Assembly (NCBI RefSeq): GCF_003173575.1
Contig: NZ_QGNY01000001.1
Span: 744,001 to 808,000, forward strand
DNA length: 64,000 nt
Source: Pedobacter paludis
Lineage (GTDB): Bacteria > Bacteroidota > Bacteroidia > Sphingobacteriales > Sphingobacteriaceae
Direction: 5' to 3'
The notes under the pieces were generated by a model. That model did not search any database, was not told the origin of the DNA, and was given only the letters and a program-made list of their open reading frames with translations. Shown here in pieces: positions 36,752-45,927 of this stretch; the first letter of the stretch is position 1, and the number at the start of each line of letters is the position of its first letter. The translations under genes were made by a program, and so were the position numbers.

Positions 36752-36898
36752 TTAAGATTTCCCGCAGATTTAAAAAGATAAAAACCGCAGATCAACGCAG
36801 ATTCAAATCCAAAAAATGACGAATTTGCTGAACTCTTTATCAACTTTTTATCCTTTTAAATCTGCGTTCCTTATCTGTGCTCATCTGCGGGGAAAAAT
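36752..36898. repeat. Palindromic CGCAGATT repeat element
   Basis: The 22-base arms 36763-36784 and 36845-36866 are complementary with one mismatch, and outer GATTTCCCGCAGA and TCTGCGGGGAAAAATC segments extend the pairing. CGCAGAT occurs several times within it. Elements of this kind are dispersed between genes in Bacteroidota. It fills the space between ruvB and the GxxExxY gene. Confidence 0.7.
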
Positions 36899-36899
36899 C

Positions 36900-37277
36900 T
36901 CAATAATCTCTTAAACCATAAGCCTCCCTGTAAATGCTATTTGCAATATTATCTGTCTTAAAGTTTACCAACAACCCTAATTTAATCCCCGATAGCTTTA
37001 AATATGTAAGTAATTGCTTATGATGCACATTCAAAATCATTTCAGTTGATTTTAATTCAATAATTACTTTTCGTTCAAGTACTAAATCCAATCTACAACC
37101 AACATCAACCCTAATATTTTCGTAAACCATAGTTAAAGCAACCTGATTTTGAACATATAATTCTGATTTTTCTAATTCATATTTTAAAGCAGCCTCATAA
37201 CCCGATTCTAAAAGTCCTGGCCCAAGTGTATTGTAAACTCTAAAAACACTGCCTCTAATTATATAAGAAAATTTCAT
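36900..37277 (-). CDS. GxxExxY family protein, probable N-terminal frameshift
   Basis: This 125-residue protein has the family motif GPGLLESGYEAALKYELE (G-x-x-E-x-x-Y) and the PD-(D/E)XK-like segment CRLDLVLERKVIIELKSTE, then VHHKQLLTYLKLSGIKLGLLVNF. The family is common in Bacteroidota and its function is unknown. The N-terminus looks damaged: an ATG at 37287 in another frame encodes MTENEI, the start I expect for the family, and removal of one T from the T4 run at 37268-37271 would join it to SYIIRG. As it stands, translation must start at ATG 37277. It lies directly beside a palindromic repeat. Confidence 0.75.
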   Translation of the reverse strand: MKFSYIIRGSVFRVYNTLGPGLLESGYEAALKYELEKSELYVQNQVALTMVYENIRVDVGCRLDLVLERKVIIELKSTEMILNVHHKQLLTYLKLSGIKLGLLVNFKTDNIANSIYREAYGLRDY

Positions 37278-37418
37278 TTTCCGTCATTATTAAAAATAAC
37301 AATTAAAATTTATTATTCCTAAAAGGAGTATTTCTTTTGTTATTCATTAGTGTTATGTAAATCCGGTACAAACATTAAGGCATCTTCTCTGTTCATAATT
37401 ATATAAATCAAACATTTT

Positions 37419-38927
37419 ATGAATATTGAATTACGCAAATTAACGCTAGAAGATTATACAGATTTAAAAGAATCCATGCTACAGGCTTATGACAGTATGG
37501 GAGGCTCAATCTGGCCAAAATCAAGTATTGCAAAACTTTTAAATATTTTTCCTGAAGGGCAACTGTGCATCGCTGTTGATGATAAGGTAGTTGCCTGCTC
37601 GTTATCGATAATTGTAGAATACGATGAATATGGAGATCGACACACTTATAAATTAATTACCGGCGATTATTCCTTTTCAACCCATGATCCAAACGGAGAC
37701 ACACTTTACGGAATCGAAATCTTTGTTCATCCAGATTTTCGCGGTTTGCGCTTGGGCAGAAGATTATACGAAGCAAGAAAGGAGCTTTGCGAAAGTTTAA
37801 ACCTAAAAAGCATTATTGCAGGTGGACGCATTCCGGGATATCATGCTCATGCAGATAAATTAAGTCCGAGACAATATATTGATAAGGTCAAATCAAAAGA
37901 AATTTACGATCCTACCTTAACCTTCCAGATTTCAAATGATTTTCACGTTAGAAAAGTTTTAAAAAATTATTTACCGGGCGATCACGAATCTAAAGAATAT
38001 GCTACCTTAATTGAGTGGAATAATATTTATTATCAGGGGTTAGATGCCTCAGCTCGTTCAGCCATGACCATTCGTTTGGGTTTAGTACAATGGGAAATGC
38101 GTTTATTTCCAGACATGGATGTGTTTTACGAACAAGTAGAGTTTTTTGTGGATGCGCTTAGCGGATACAAATCCGATTTTATCCTGTTTCCCGAATTGTT
38201 TAATACTCCCTTGCTTCAACCTTATAATCATTTACCAGAGATTGAAGCCATGCGAAAACTCGCAGAAAAAACGCAGGAAATTGTAGATAAAATGCATGAG
38301 TACGCTTTGAGTTATAACGTAAACATCATTACGGGCAGCATGCCTTTATTAGAGAACGGGAAACTTTATAATGCTACCTATCTGTGCCATAGAACTGGGA
38401 AAATTGATGAATACAGAAAAATACACATCACGCCTAACGAACAAAAATATTATGGAATGGTGGGTGGAGATAAGGTTCAGGTTTTTGATACGGATTGTGG
38501 CAAAGTAGGAATTTTGATTTGTTATGATGTTGAGTTTCCTGAGCTTAGCCGGATTTATGCCGATCAGGGAATGCAAATTTTGTTTGTTCCATTCTTAACC
38601 GATACCCAAAACGGCTATACCCGAGTGCGTCATTGTGCGCAGGCAAGAGCAATTGAGAACGAATGTTATGTGGCTATTGCAGGTTGTGTGGGTAATCTTC
38701 CGAAGGTAAACAATATGGATATTCAGTTTGCACAATCTGCTGTTTTTACCCCTTCAGACTTTGCCTTTCCAACCAATGCTGTTAAGGCAGAGGCAACTCC
38801 CAATACGGAAATGGTTCTTGTTGTCGATGTTGATCTTCACCTATTGGATGAATTGCATCATTATGGTACAGTTAAGGTTTTAAAAGACAGAAGAACTGAT
38901 TTATACCAAACAAGACTTTTAAAATAA
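37419..38927 (+). CDS. GNAT acetyltransferase - carbon-nitrogen hydrolase fusion
   Basis: This 502-residue protein joins an N-terminal GNAT domain (about 1-200; acetyl-CoA-binding region IEIFVHPDFRGLRLGRRLYEARKEL) to a C-terminal nitrilase-superfamily domain (from about 217, MTIRLGLVQWEM). The hydrolase triad is present: Glu259 (ILFPELFN), Lys334 (EYRKIHITPNEQKYYG) and Cys368 (VGILICYDVEFPE). Such hydrolases act on amides or carbamoyl groups. The same fusion order is known in other bacteria, but its substrate is not. It is monocistronic and is followed by a terminator. Confidence 0.9.
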   Translation: MNIELRKLTLEDYTDLKESMLQAYDSMGGSIWPKSSIAKLLNIFPEGQLCIAVDDKVVACSLSIIVEYDEYGDRHTYKLITGDYSFSTHDPNGDTLYGIEIFVHPDFRGLRLGRRLYEARKELCESLNLKSIIAGGRIPGYHAHADKLSPRQYIDKVKSKEIYDPTLTFQISNDFHVRKVLKNYLPGDHESKEYATLIEWNNIYYQGLDASARSAMTIRLGLVQWEMRLFPDMDVFYEQVEFFVDALSGYKSDFILFPELFNTPLLQPYNHLPEIEAMRKLAEKTQEIVDKMHEYALSYNVNIITGSMPLLENGKLYNATYLCHRTGKIDEYRKIHITPNEQKYYGMVGGDKVQVFDTDCGKVGILICYDVEFPELSRIYADQGMQILFVPFLTDTQNGYTRVRHCAQARAIENECYVAIAGCVGNLPKVNNMDIQFAQSAVFTPSDFAFPTNAVKAEATPNTEMVLVVDVDLHLLDELHHYGTVKVLKDRRTDLYQTRLLK

Positions 38928-38950
38928 AATTAGACTTCATTGAAACAAAA

Positions 38951-38978
38951 AATGCCGGTCACATCACTAACCGGCATT
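38951..38978. terminator. Bidirectional terminator
   Basis: AATGCCGGT (38951-38959) pairs perfectly with ACCGGCATT (38970-38978) around a 10-base loop. The minus side continues into a T run, so it serves the small membrane-protein gene and probably also the GNAT-nitrilase gene. Confidence 0.85.
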
Positions 38979-38998
38979 TCAATTTAATCTAAAGCTAA

Positions 38999-39205
38999 CT
39001 ATTTTCTCATGGCAAACCATACAATTAAGCCAATAATAATGGCAATTGGTAAAATCCATTTTAAAACGGAACCCGCACCATTTTCATCCTTTTCTGTTAC
39101 CGCCGGTTTTGCTGGTCCTGGATCTTCTTTATGACTCTCGTAATCTTTTTCTATCGGTTTTGGAGCTTCCCCTGACTCGACATGTTGTGGATCTATATTT
39201 TCCAT
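38999..39205 (-). CDS. Small single-pass membrane protein, unknown function
   Basis: This 68-residue protein has an acidic, proline-containing N-terminal half (MENIDPQHVESGEAPKPIEK) and one C-terminal membrane helix (LKWILPIAIIIGLIVWFAM) ending in RK, so the soluble part probably precedes the anchor. An ATG at 39235 would add ten residues, but MENID is the more natural start. No family is recognised. The terminator just downstream supports it as a real gene. Confidence 0.65.
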   Translation of the reverse strand: MENIDPQHVESGEAPKPIEKDYESHKEDPGPAKPAVTEKDENGAGSVLKWILPIAIIIGLIVWFAMRK

Positions 39206-39314
39206 TTTTTTATTTGAGTAAAGGCCTCTAATCATCGAGAAGCCAGTAATTAATTAATTTAGTTTTCTTCATTTACAACAAGTGATTAGTGAAAATGTTT
39301 TAAAACATAAGCCT

Positions 39315-39322
39315 TATCTTTG
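39315..39322 (+). promoter_or_regulatory. -7 element of queG
   Basis: TATCTTTG is an exact TAnnTTTG match. It lies inside the longest queG reading frame, seven bases before a GTG codon at 39330, and therefore places the start there. Confidence 0.55.
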
Positions 39323-39329
39323 CAAATCT

Positions 39330-40262
39330 GTGTATAACAATTCAGCAAAATATAGCCAACTCATTAAAGATGAAGCCATCCGTTTAGGTTTCATTTCTTG
39401 TGGTATTTCTAAAGCCGAATTTCTAGAAGAAGATGCCCCAAGATTGGAAAAATGGCTTAAAAACAATCATCATGGCGAAATGAAGTATATGGAAAATTAC
39501 TTCGACAAGCGCTTGGATCCACGTCTTTTGGTTGATGATGCAAAATCTGTAATCTCCTTATCTTTAAATTATTATACCGAAGAAAAACAGACTGATGCAA
39601 ATGCTCCAAAAATATCAAAATATGCCTATGGCCAGGATTATCACAGCGTAATCAAAGATAAACTTAAGGCGCTATTATTTTTTATAGAAGATAATATTGG
39701 TGAAGTTTCTGGACGTGCATTTGTAGATTCTGCGCCTGTTTTAGATCGGGCTTGGGCTAAAAAATCTGGAATTGGCTGGATTGGGAAAAACTCAAATTTA
39801 ATCAGCAAAACAGATGGTTCCTTCTTTTTCTTGGCAGAGTTGATTGTTGATTTAGAATTGGATTACGATCATCCTTTCCAAACCGATCATTGCGGTACCT
39901 GCACGCGTTGCTTGGATGCCTGCCCTACTGATGCCATTATTGCACCACAGGTTGTAGACGGAACAAAATGCATTTCTTATCTCACCATAGAATTGAAAGA
40001 AGAAATTCCTACAGAATTTAAAGATAAAATGGCCAATTGGATGTTTGGCTGTGATATTTGTCAGGATGTTTGTCCCTGGAATCGATTTTCAAAAGTGCAC
40101 AACGAACCAGCCTTTAAACCCGACAATGGCTTGTTAGATTTAAATGAAAAAGACCTCACCGAAATAACTGATGAAGTCTTTAAAAAAGTTTTTAAGGGTT
40201 CTGCCGTTAAGCGTACCAAGTTTAATGGATTAAAAAGAAATATCGATTTTCTGAAATCTTAA
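39330..40262 (+). CDS. queG: Epoxyqueuosine reductase
   Basis: This protein of about 310 residues reduces epoxyqueuosine in tRNA to queuosine using cobalamin and two 4Fe-4S clusters. The DUF1730 region reads [25 protein letters not shown] and [42 protein letters not shown] is a family hallmark. The ferredoxin-like clusters are [16 protein letters not shown] and [11 protein letters not shown]. The longest frame starts at GTG 39282, but the -7 element at 39315-39322 lies inside it, so I use GTG 39330 ([16 protein letters not shown]). The HEAT-repeat C-terminus of longer QueG proteins is absent. Confidence 0.92.
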   Translation: MYNNSAKYSQLIKDEAIRLGFISCGISKAEFLEEDAPRLEKWLKNNHHGEMKYMENYFDKRLDPRLLVDDAKSVISLSLNYYTEEKQTDANAPKISKYAYGQDYHSVIKDKLKALLFFIEDNIGEVSGRAFVDSAPVLDRAWAKKSGIGWIGKNSNLISKTDGSFFFLAELIVDLELDYDHPFQTDHCGTCTRCLDACPTDAIIAPQVVDGTKCISYLTIELKEEIPTEFKDKMANWMFGCDICQDVCPWNRFSKVHNEPAFKPDNGLLDLNEKDLTEITDEVFKKVFKGSAVKRTKFNGLKRNIDFLKS

Positions 40263-40278
40263 TTTCATTAATCTTTGT

Positions 40279-40286
40279 TATATTTG
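40279..40286 (+). promoter_or_regulatory. -7 element abutting the antitoxin gene
   Basis: TATATTTG matches TAnnTTTG and ends three bases before the ATG at 40290, predicting a leaderless toxin-antitoxin mRNA. Confidence 0.5.
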
Positions 40287-40289
40287 ATA

Positions 40290-40493
40290 ATGACTGATAT
40301 TCAATTATATACTAAACTTTCAGAATTACCTACTGGACTAAAAAAAAAGGTATCTGATTATATAGATTCTTTGGTTAATAAGACCAGAACGGATATTCAC
40401 AATCAAAAAAGAACTTCAGGATTAGCTAAAGGTTTAATAATGATTAAAGATAATTTCAATGACCCAATTAAAGGTTTTGAAGAATATTTATAA
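40290..40493 (+). CDS. VapB-like antitoxin (DUF2281-type)
   Basis: This 67-residue protein (MTDIQLYTKLSELPTGLKKK) fits the short DUF2281-like antitoxins: an N-terminal helix with LPxxLKKKVxDYIDSL followed by a basic linker and GLAKGLIMIKDNFNDPIKGFEEYL, the toxin-wrapping tail. The stop overlaps the PIN toxin start by one base (TAATG), the usual coupling of antitoxin and toxin. An upstream TTG at 40275 would add five residues but overlaps the promoter. Confidence 0.8.
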   Translation: MTDIQLYTKLSELPTGLKKKVSDYIDSLVNKTRTDIHNQKRTSGLAKGLIMIKDNFNDPIKGFEEYL

Positions 40494-40876
40494 TGAACCT
40501 GTTACTTGATACACACATCGTAATTTGGTTTATTACTAGTGATAAGAATCTTTCTAAAACTATAAAAACTCAAATAGAAGATCCCGAAAATAAATGTTTC
40601 ATTAGCATAGCTAGCTATTGGGAATTATCAATAAAATATTCACTTGGCAGAATCGATTTGAATGCAGCCCTTGAAAAAATATTTGATATTATTGAAGAAA
40701 GTGGGTTTGAGATACTTCCAATCACATTAACACATATTTTAAAATTGCAACAGCTAGAGCATATTCATAATGATCCTTTTGATAGAATTATAATTGCTCA
40801 GGCCACAGTTGAAAAACTCACTTTGGTAAGTAAAGATGCATATTTTCCTTCCTACCAAATTCGACTAATCCAATAA
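40493..40876 (+). CDS. PIN-domain ribonuclease toxin (VapC-like)
   Basis: This 127-residue PIN-domain protein probably cleaves RNA and is restrained by the upstream antitoxin. The acidic residues of the active site are visible: Asp6 (LLLDTHIVIW), Glu44 (ASYWELSIKYSLGRI), Asp94 and Asp97 (HNDPFDRIIIAQA) and Asp115 (SKDAYF). All are intact, so the toxin is likely functional. The gene pair sits between queG and an M1 peptidase with only 8 bases to the latter's stop, so it fits a compact insertion. Confidence 0.9.
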   Translation: MNLLLDTHIVIWFITSDKNLSKTIKTQIEDPENKCFISIASYWELSIKYSLGRIDLNAALEKIFDIIEESGFEILPITLTHILKLQQLEHIHNDPFDRIIIAQATVEKLTLVSKDAYFPSYQIRLIQ

Positions 40877-40884
40877 TATATAAT

Positions 40885-42744
40885 TTAGTTCACTGAAAAG
40901 TTATTATCACTCTTAACCTTATCCGGAATGTGAGCACTACCCATAACCACTTTAGTTAGTTTTTTAGTTGTTTTAATTTCAACAAAAACTTGTTTATCTC
41001 CTTTTTCCCAAACCCCAATTGTATTGTGATTCTTTTCGATTGTACCATCACTGTATGTTAAGGTTAAATCTATTGGTAACGGTTTAATGCTCTTATTTTC
41101 TACAGTAATCGTATAACCAGTAGCTGTTTTTTCTACTGCCTTTATAGCCATATCGGTCACTCCACCTTCAAAAAACCAAGCTTTCCAAAACCAGTTTAAA
41201 TTTTTGCCACTTCCCTCGTTTATACAGTTAAAGAAATCGTAAGGCATTGGGTGTTTGCCATTCCAATTTTTAATGTAATTGTGTAACGCCTTGGTAAACA
41301 ATTCATCGCCCAAATAATCTTTTACAAATAGATAAGCCAAACCCGGTTTAGGATAAGAGTTTGTAAAAGAACCTGAACCTTTAAGATCTGGAGTTAAGGT
41401 CATAATCGGAGTATCATCCTTACCTCCCGAAGAAGATGCTGTAGGTTGGATACCATACTCATCTACAATCGTAGAATCAATCATTGGTGAAATTAACCAC
41501 TCGCCTATTGTTGCCCAGCCTTCATCCATCCATCCGTATTTGGTTTCGTTTATACCCATATAAAATGGAAACATGGTATGGAAAATTTCATGATCCGTTA
41601 AAGTAATGGCATCAACACGATTATCAACCGGATTATCATTCACCATCATAGGATATTCCATCTGATCTAAACCATCAAAAATTGTTTCATGATTATAAGG
41701 AAACGGCCATTTTGGAAAAGTATAACTCATAGATTCAACCGTTTTACGGGCAAAATCGATCACCTCATAATAATCTTTATGTTTTGGATTGAAAACGGCA
41801 TCTACACGCGTTCTTCTCTTTGTATTTGGATCTACAATCAAGCTCGAAGATTTCCATAAATAATGATCGCTTAACGCGAATACAAAATCGGTTACGTTTT
41901 TAGCTTCAAATTTGAAAGTGTTGAAATCATTAGGCTGTGTTACTTTTTTATCCGTGAGATCTTTTTCGGTAATCACATCAACAATACCATCATTCTTTTC
42001 TGCAGTTAACATTTTCGCAACAATATCTTTTTGGAAAACAGAAGAAGCATTTTTTAAATCGCCTGTTGCCCAAACGCCGTAACCGCCCGGAACGGTTACT
42101 TCTGCATTAAAATTATCAAAGTCGTTGTAAAATTCTTCGGCACCTGTGTACGGAAATTTATTCCAACCATCAACATCATCATAAACGGCAACTCGAGGAA
42201 AAAAGTAAGCAACAAAATGTGAACCTTCATCAACCTGCCCCGTACGCATGTGCGAACCTTTGTTAAGGGTATAATTATAATCTATAGAAAATGTAATGGT
42301 TTTCCCTGGCAAAACTGCTGGAACATTAACGGTCATGTTGGTGCCATCAATCTTAAAATCGCTTATTGATTTTCCGTTTGATACCATTTTATTAATGGAC
42401 ACACCTTCGCCTAAATCCGACTCGGCAAACTTGGCTTTTCTAGGTGTTCCTTTTTTGTACAGATTTGGGTATAGTTTAAACCAAATTTCCTTTAAGGTAT
42501 CAGGACTGTGATTGGTATATACAACTTCTACCTTCCCTTTTAATAATCGGTTAACTGGATTAAAATCAACTTTCAGATTATAGTTGGCACTATTTTGCCA
42601 ATATTTTTTTCCAGGTTTTCCGTCTTCATTTCTTGTGCCTTTTGTATATGTATTTTTAAAGACTGGCTCGATCGGCAATTGAGTTTGTGCAGAAACTGAA
42701 CCACAAAGAATTATTAAGGCAATAACAATTTTAACAAATTTCAT
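40885..42744 (-). CDS. Secreted M1-family metallopeptidase
   Basis: This 619-residue protein carries a signal peptide (MKFVKIVIALIILCGSVSAQ) and an M1 aminopeptidase-type catalytic domain. The zinc site is H385-E-I-F-H389 with Glu408 18 residues later (GWMDEGWAT), and the exopeptidase-type motif reads GLDQMEYPMM instead of GAMEN. An N-terminal beta-sandwich (LKVDFNPVNRLLKGKVEVVYTN) precedes it. It probably trims peptides in the periplasm. The C-terminus is a beta domain (TGYTITVENKSIKPLPIDLTL). It is convergent with the VapC-like gene. Confidence 0.9.
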   Translation of the reverse strand: MKFVKIVIALIILCGSVSAQTQLPIEPVFKNTYTKGTRNEDGKPGKKYWQNSANYNLKVDFNPVNRLLKGKVEVVYTNHSPDTLKEIWFKLYPNLYKKGTPRKAKFAESDLGEGVSINKMVSNGKSISDFKIDGTNMTVNVPAVLPGKTITFSIDYNYTLNKGSHMRTGQVDEGSHFVAYFFPRVAVYDDVDGWNKFPYTGAEEFYNDFDNFNAEVTVPGGYGVWATGDLKNASSVFQKDIVAKMLTAEKNDGIVDVITEKDLTDKKVTQPNDFNTFKFEAKNVTDFVFALSDHYLWKSSSLIVDPNTKRRTRVDAVFNPKHKDYYEVIDFARKTVESMSYTFPKWPFPYNHETIFDGLDQMEYPMMVNDNPVDNRVDAITLTDHEIFHTMFPFYMGINETKYGWMDEGWATIGEWLISPMIDSTIVDEYGIQPTASSSGGKDDTPIMTLTPDLKGSGSFTNSYPKPGLAYLFVKDYLGDELFTKALHNYIKNWNGKHPMPYDFFNCINEGSGKNLNWFWKAWFFEGGVTDMAIKAVEKTATGYTITVENKSIKPLPIDLTLTYSDGTIEKNHNTIGVWEKGDKQVFVEIKTTKKLTKVVMGSAHIPDKVKSDNNFSVN

Positions 42745-42813
42745 AGTATATAAATAAATGAGAAGCTATCTGATAGAAACTTCTACTTTAAGCTTTGGTC
42801 TTTAAGCTTTTTG

Positions 42814-43767
42814 TTATTTCCCAAATTTCATTTTCAACTGCTCCAACATATCTGTATTAATTGGCTCTGCAGGCTTTTCTTTTTTCGGCTGAGGTTTTGG
42901 TGTGTAAGGTTGTTTATTAGCTGGCGCTTGATTTTGAGGTCTGGGCGCTCTGTTCTCATTCTTTTTGGCATTGAATTTTGCCCATTCCTCATCTAATTTC
43001 TTTTTGGTGTACAAAGGGAAATCGCCTTGCTTCATCCAAGCATAATAACTTGGCTCAATCGCAAAAACCTGTGCGGTAGTTTTGCCTTTGTGCTTACCAA
43101 AATTGAAACAAACTTCATTATTATCATTATAAACCATTCTGCCTGCAAAATCAACAGGCTTGTTAATGTTTGTAAAAACGTGCAAAGCATCAACATCATT
43201 TACAACCGGTATGCTTTTAACACCTTGTTTGCTTTCATATTCAGTTTCTTTATACATTTCCAATTGGCCAAGCAAAACTTTATAAGTGGCAATTACATCT
43301 GCTTCTGCTGCGTGGGCGTTAACTAAATCTTCCTGACAATAAAATTTATAGGCTGCTTTTAAGGTACGTTGTTCCATTTGGTGGAAAATATTCTGCACAT
43401 CAACAAACTTTCTATTGTTCATGTCGAAATCTACATCTGCTCTTAAAAATTCTTCCAAAAGCATTGGAATATCAAATTTATTTGAATTGTAGCCTGCTAA
43501 ATCGCTTTCTCCAATAAACTCAGCAATTTCTGTAGCAAGCGTCTTAAATGTGGGCTCGTTCGCAATGTCTTCATCATAAATTCCATGAATTAAAGAAGTT
43601 TGCAACGGAATGGGCATTTCTGGATTAACACGCCATGTTTTAACAATTTCAGTACCATCTGGCATTGCTTTTAAAATTGCAATTTCTACAATTCTATCGG
43701 CACCAACATTTATACCAGTAGCTTCTAAATCGAAAAATGCTAAGGGACGTTTTAAATTTAATTTCAT
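42814..43767 (-). CDS. DEDDh 3'-5' exonuclease with C-terminal DUF3820-like domain
   Basis: This 317-residue protein begins with the DnaQ-fold exonuclease motifs FFDLEATG (residues 11-18), GYNSNKFDIPMLLEEF, and HAAEADVIATYKVL. A small domain follows near residue 210 (VCFNFGKHKGKTTAQVFAIEPSYYAWMKQGDF), as in the DUF3820/ExoX C-terminal family. A Pro/Lys-rich tail (about 270-305) and a short terminal helix complete it. It likely degrades or proofreads 3' DNA ends; a specific pathway is not evident. It is transcribed with no close partner. Confidence 0.88.
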   Translation of the reverse strand: MKLNLKRPLAFFDLEATGINVGADRIVEIAILKAMPDGTEIVKTWRVNPEMPIPLQTSLIHGIYDEDIANEPTFKTLATEIAEFIGESDLAGYNSNKFDIPMLLEEFLRADVDFDMNNRKFVDVQNIFHQMEQRTLKAAYKFYCQEDLVNAHAAEADVIATYKVLLGQLEMYKETEYESKQGVKSIPVVNDVDALHVFTNINKPVDFAGRMVYNDNNEVCFNFGKHKGKTTAQVFAIEPSYYAWMKQGDFPLYTKKKLDEEWAKFNAKKNENRAPRPQNQAPANKQPYTPKPQPKKEKPAEPINTDMLEQLKMKFGK

Positions 43768-43953
43768 TCTTTTATGATGTGAGATTAAGACATTGATTTG
43801 CCACCAATGTTCTATAATATTTTTTATTCAAAAGTGCTAAAAAGGTTTCATTACTTATCAAAAAGAGGCTAACTAATTTAAAAATATAATTGTAAAATTA
43901 TTTCATAATATTGGTTACTACTATTAAATTGCCATAAATATTACACGCTCCTA

Positions 43954-45927
43954 ATGAAAAATATTCTAACCATCTTACTCCTACTTTTCGGAAGCTTAGT
44001 CGCTAATGCTCAAAACTTTAACTTCGGAGCAGTTACTTACGATGACTATGAATTTAGTAAAAAGAAAATAGACAGTAACGCAAATGCAATAGTTTTACGG
44101 GAATTTGGAACGGCTTCTCTCCAATTAGATGACAACACCGGTAGATTGGAACTTGTATTTGATCATCATGTAAAAATAAAAATATACAACAAAGAGGGTT
44201 TTAAAGAAGCCAATATTGTGATCCCGATGTATAAGGATGATAGTCGTGAAGAAAGCATTTCTGATTTAAAAGCATCCACATTTAACTATGAAAACGGAAA
44301 CTTTGTAGAAACCGCAATGGATAAAAAAGGTGTTTTTACTGAGAATAAATCCAGGTATTTACGGCTAACCAAGTTTACACTTCCTAATTTGAAAGAAGGA
44401 TCAGTTATAGAATACAGTTACCGATTAAAATCTCCAAATATTTTTAATTTCAAATCATGGGAGTTTCAGAGCGATATTCCGAAAGTGATCAGTGAATATA
44501 TGGTTTACATCCCCGGAAATTACAATTACAATGTTTCGCTTCGCGGATTTCAAAAACTATCTGATCAGAAAGTAGAACTCGCTAAGGAATGTTTAAGGGC
44601 CGGCGGTGTATCTATGGATTGCTCGAAAATTACTTATCAGATGAAAAACGTTCCAGCATTTATTGAAGAGGATAACATGACGGCTCCAAGTAATTTTAAA
44701 TCAGCAATTTACTTTGAACTATCTGACGTTCAAAATATTAATGGCGGAAAAACTTCTTACACCAAAACCTGGAAAGATATTGATTACGACTTGACATCAG
44801 AGAAAAGAGTTGGCGCCCAGATGAAAAGAAAAGATGTTTATAAAGATATTATTCCGGTAATTACCAAAAATGCCACTGATGATTTGAGCAAGGCAAAAGC
44901 CATTTTTGATTACATTAAAAAACAAATTAAGTGGAATAATTATGTTGGAATGTATTCTGAAGACAACATAAAAAAAGCTTTGGAAATTAGATCTGGAAAT
45001 ACCGCTGATATAAACTTAAACCTTATTTCTGCACTTTCTACCGCAAATTTAGACGCAGAAGCTGTAATCCTTTCAACGCGTGATAATGGCACGGTTAATA
45101 AACTTTATCCGGTAGTAAGCGATTTTAACTATCTCATAGCAAGAGTTAACATCGGCGATCAAAGCTATCTGTTAGATGCTTCTGAACCTTTGTTACCATT
45201 TGGACTGCTCCCACTGCGCTGCATAAATGATCAGGGAAGAGTTATCAATTTAAAAAAGGCATCTTATTGGATTGACTTAAAAGCCTCTCAAAAAACAATC
45301 ACCAGTTACATTTTAACAGGTAAATTAAATGATAATGGAAAAATTACAGGCACAATAACCACGCACAGTTCTGGTTATGCGGCCTTCAATAAAAGAAAGG
45401 ATATAAAACGTTATAGTTCGCCAGAAGAATATGTAGAAAAGCTTGATGAGCGGATGCCTAAAATTAAAATTTTAAGCCAGCAGATAGACAATCTTGATAG
45501 CGTAGAAAATACTTTAACAGAACGATATGAAGTTGAGTTTACCGTATATGATGGTGTAAAAACGCAATTTTATTTAAGCCCGTTTTTTATCAATACAATT
45601 TTAAAGAACCCATATAATTTAAATGACAGAACGTATCCCATCGACCTTGGCACGGCTTCTGACGAAAGAATAATCATAAATATTGCCATGCCCGATAAGT
45701 ACGAATTGCTCGAAAAACCAAAGGATATGGCCATCGGACTTCCAAACAACGGAGGAAAATATTTACTCAAAACATCATTTGAAGACAATTCAATTTCTTG
45801 TAGCCAAATTTTACAATTTAACAATGCCATTTATCCAGCAGAAGAATATCTATTTTTAAAGGAGTTTTACAGCAAGATTATCCAAAACCAAAAAACAGAA
45901 CTTCTATTTAAAAAAGATTCAAAATGA
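43954..45927 (+). CDS. DUF3857 protein with degenerate transglutaminase-like domain
   Basis: This 657-residue secreted protein (signal peptide MKNILTILLLLFGSLVANAQ) has a DUF3857 domain (about 40-250) and a transglutaminase-like region with IFDYIKKQIKWNNYVGMYSEDN and RSGNTADINLNLISALSTANLDAEAVIL. In active members the segment is GDCKD-like with a catalytic Cys; here GNTADI has no Cys, so it is probably non-catalytic. The end of the gene overlaps the next DUF3857 gene by four bases (ATGA), implying translational coupling and a shared role at the cell envelope. Confidence 0.85.
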   Translation: MKNILTILLLLFGSLVANAQNFNFGAVTYDDYEFSKKKIDSNANAIVLREFGTASLQLDDNTGRLELVFDHHVKIKIYNKEGFKEANIVIPMYKDDSREESISDLKASTFNYENGNFVETAMDKKGVFTENKSRYLRLTKFTLPNLKEGSVIEYSYRLKSPNIFNFKSWEFQSDIPKVISEYMVYIPGNYNYNVSLRGFQKLSDQKVELAKECLRAGGVSMDCSKITYQMKNVPAFIEEDNMTAPSNFKSAIYFELSDVQNINGGKTSYTKTWKDIDYDLTSEKRVGAQMKRKDVYKDIIPVITKNATDDLSKAKAIFDYIKKQIKWNNYVGMYSEDNIKKALEIRSGNTADINLNLISALSTANLDAEAVILSTRDNGTVNKLYPVVSDFNYLIARVNIGDQSYLLDASEPLLPFGLLPLRCINDQGRVINLKKASYWIDLKASQKTITSYILTGKLNDNGKITGTITTHSSGYAAFNKRKDIKRYSSPEEYVEKLDERMPKIKILSQQIDNLDSVENTLTERYEVEFTVYDGVKTQFYLSPFFINTILKNPYNLNDRTYPIDLGTASDERIIINIAMPDKYELLEKPKDMAIGLPNNGGKYLLKTSFEDNSISCSQILQFNNAIYPAEEYLFLKEFYSKIIQNQKTELLFKKDSK

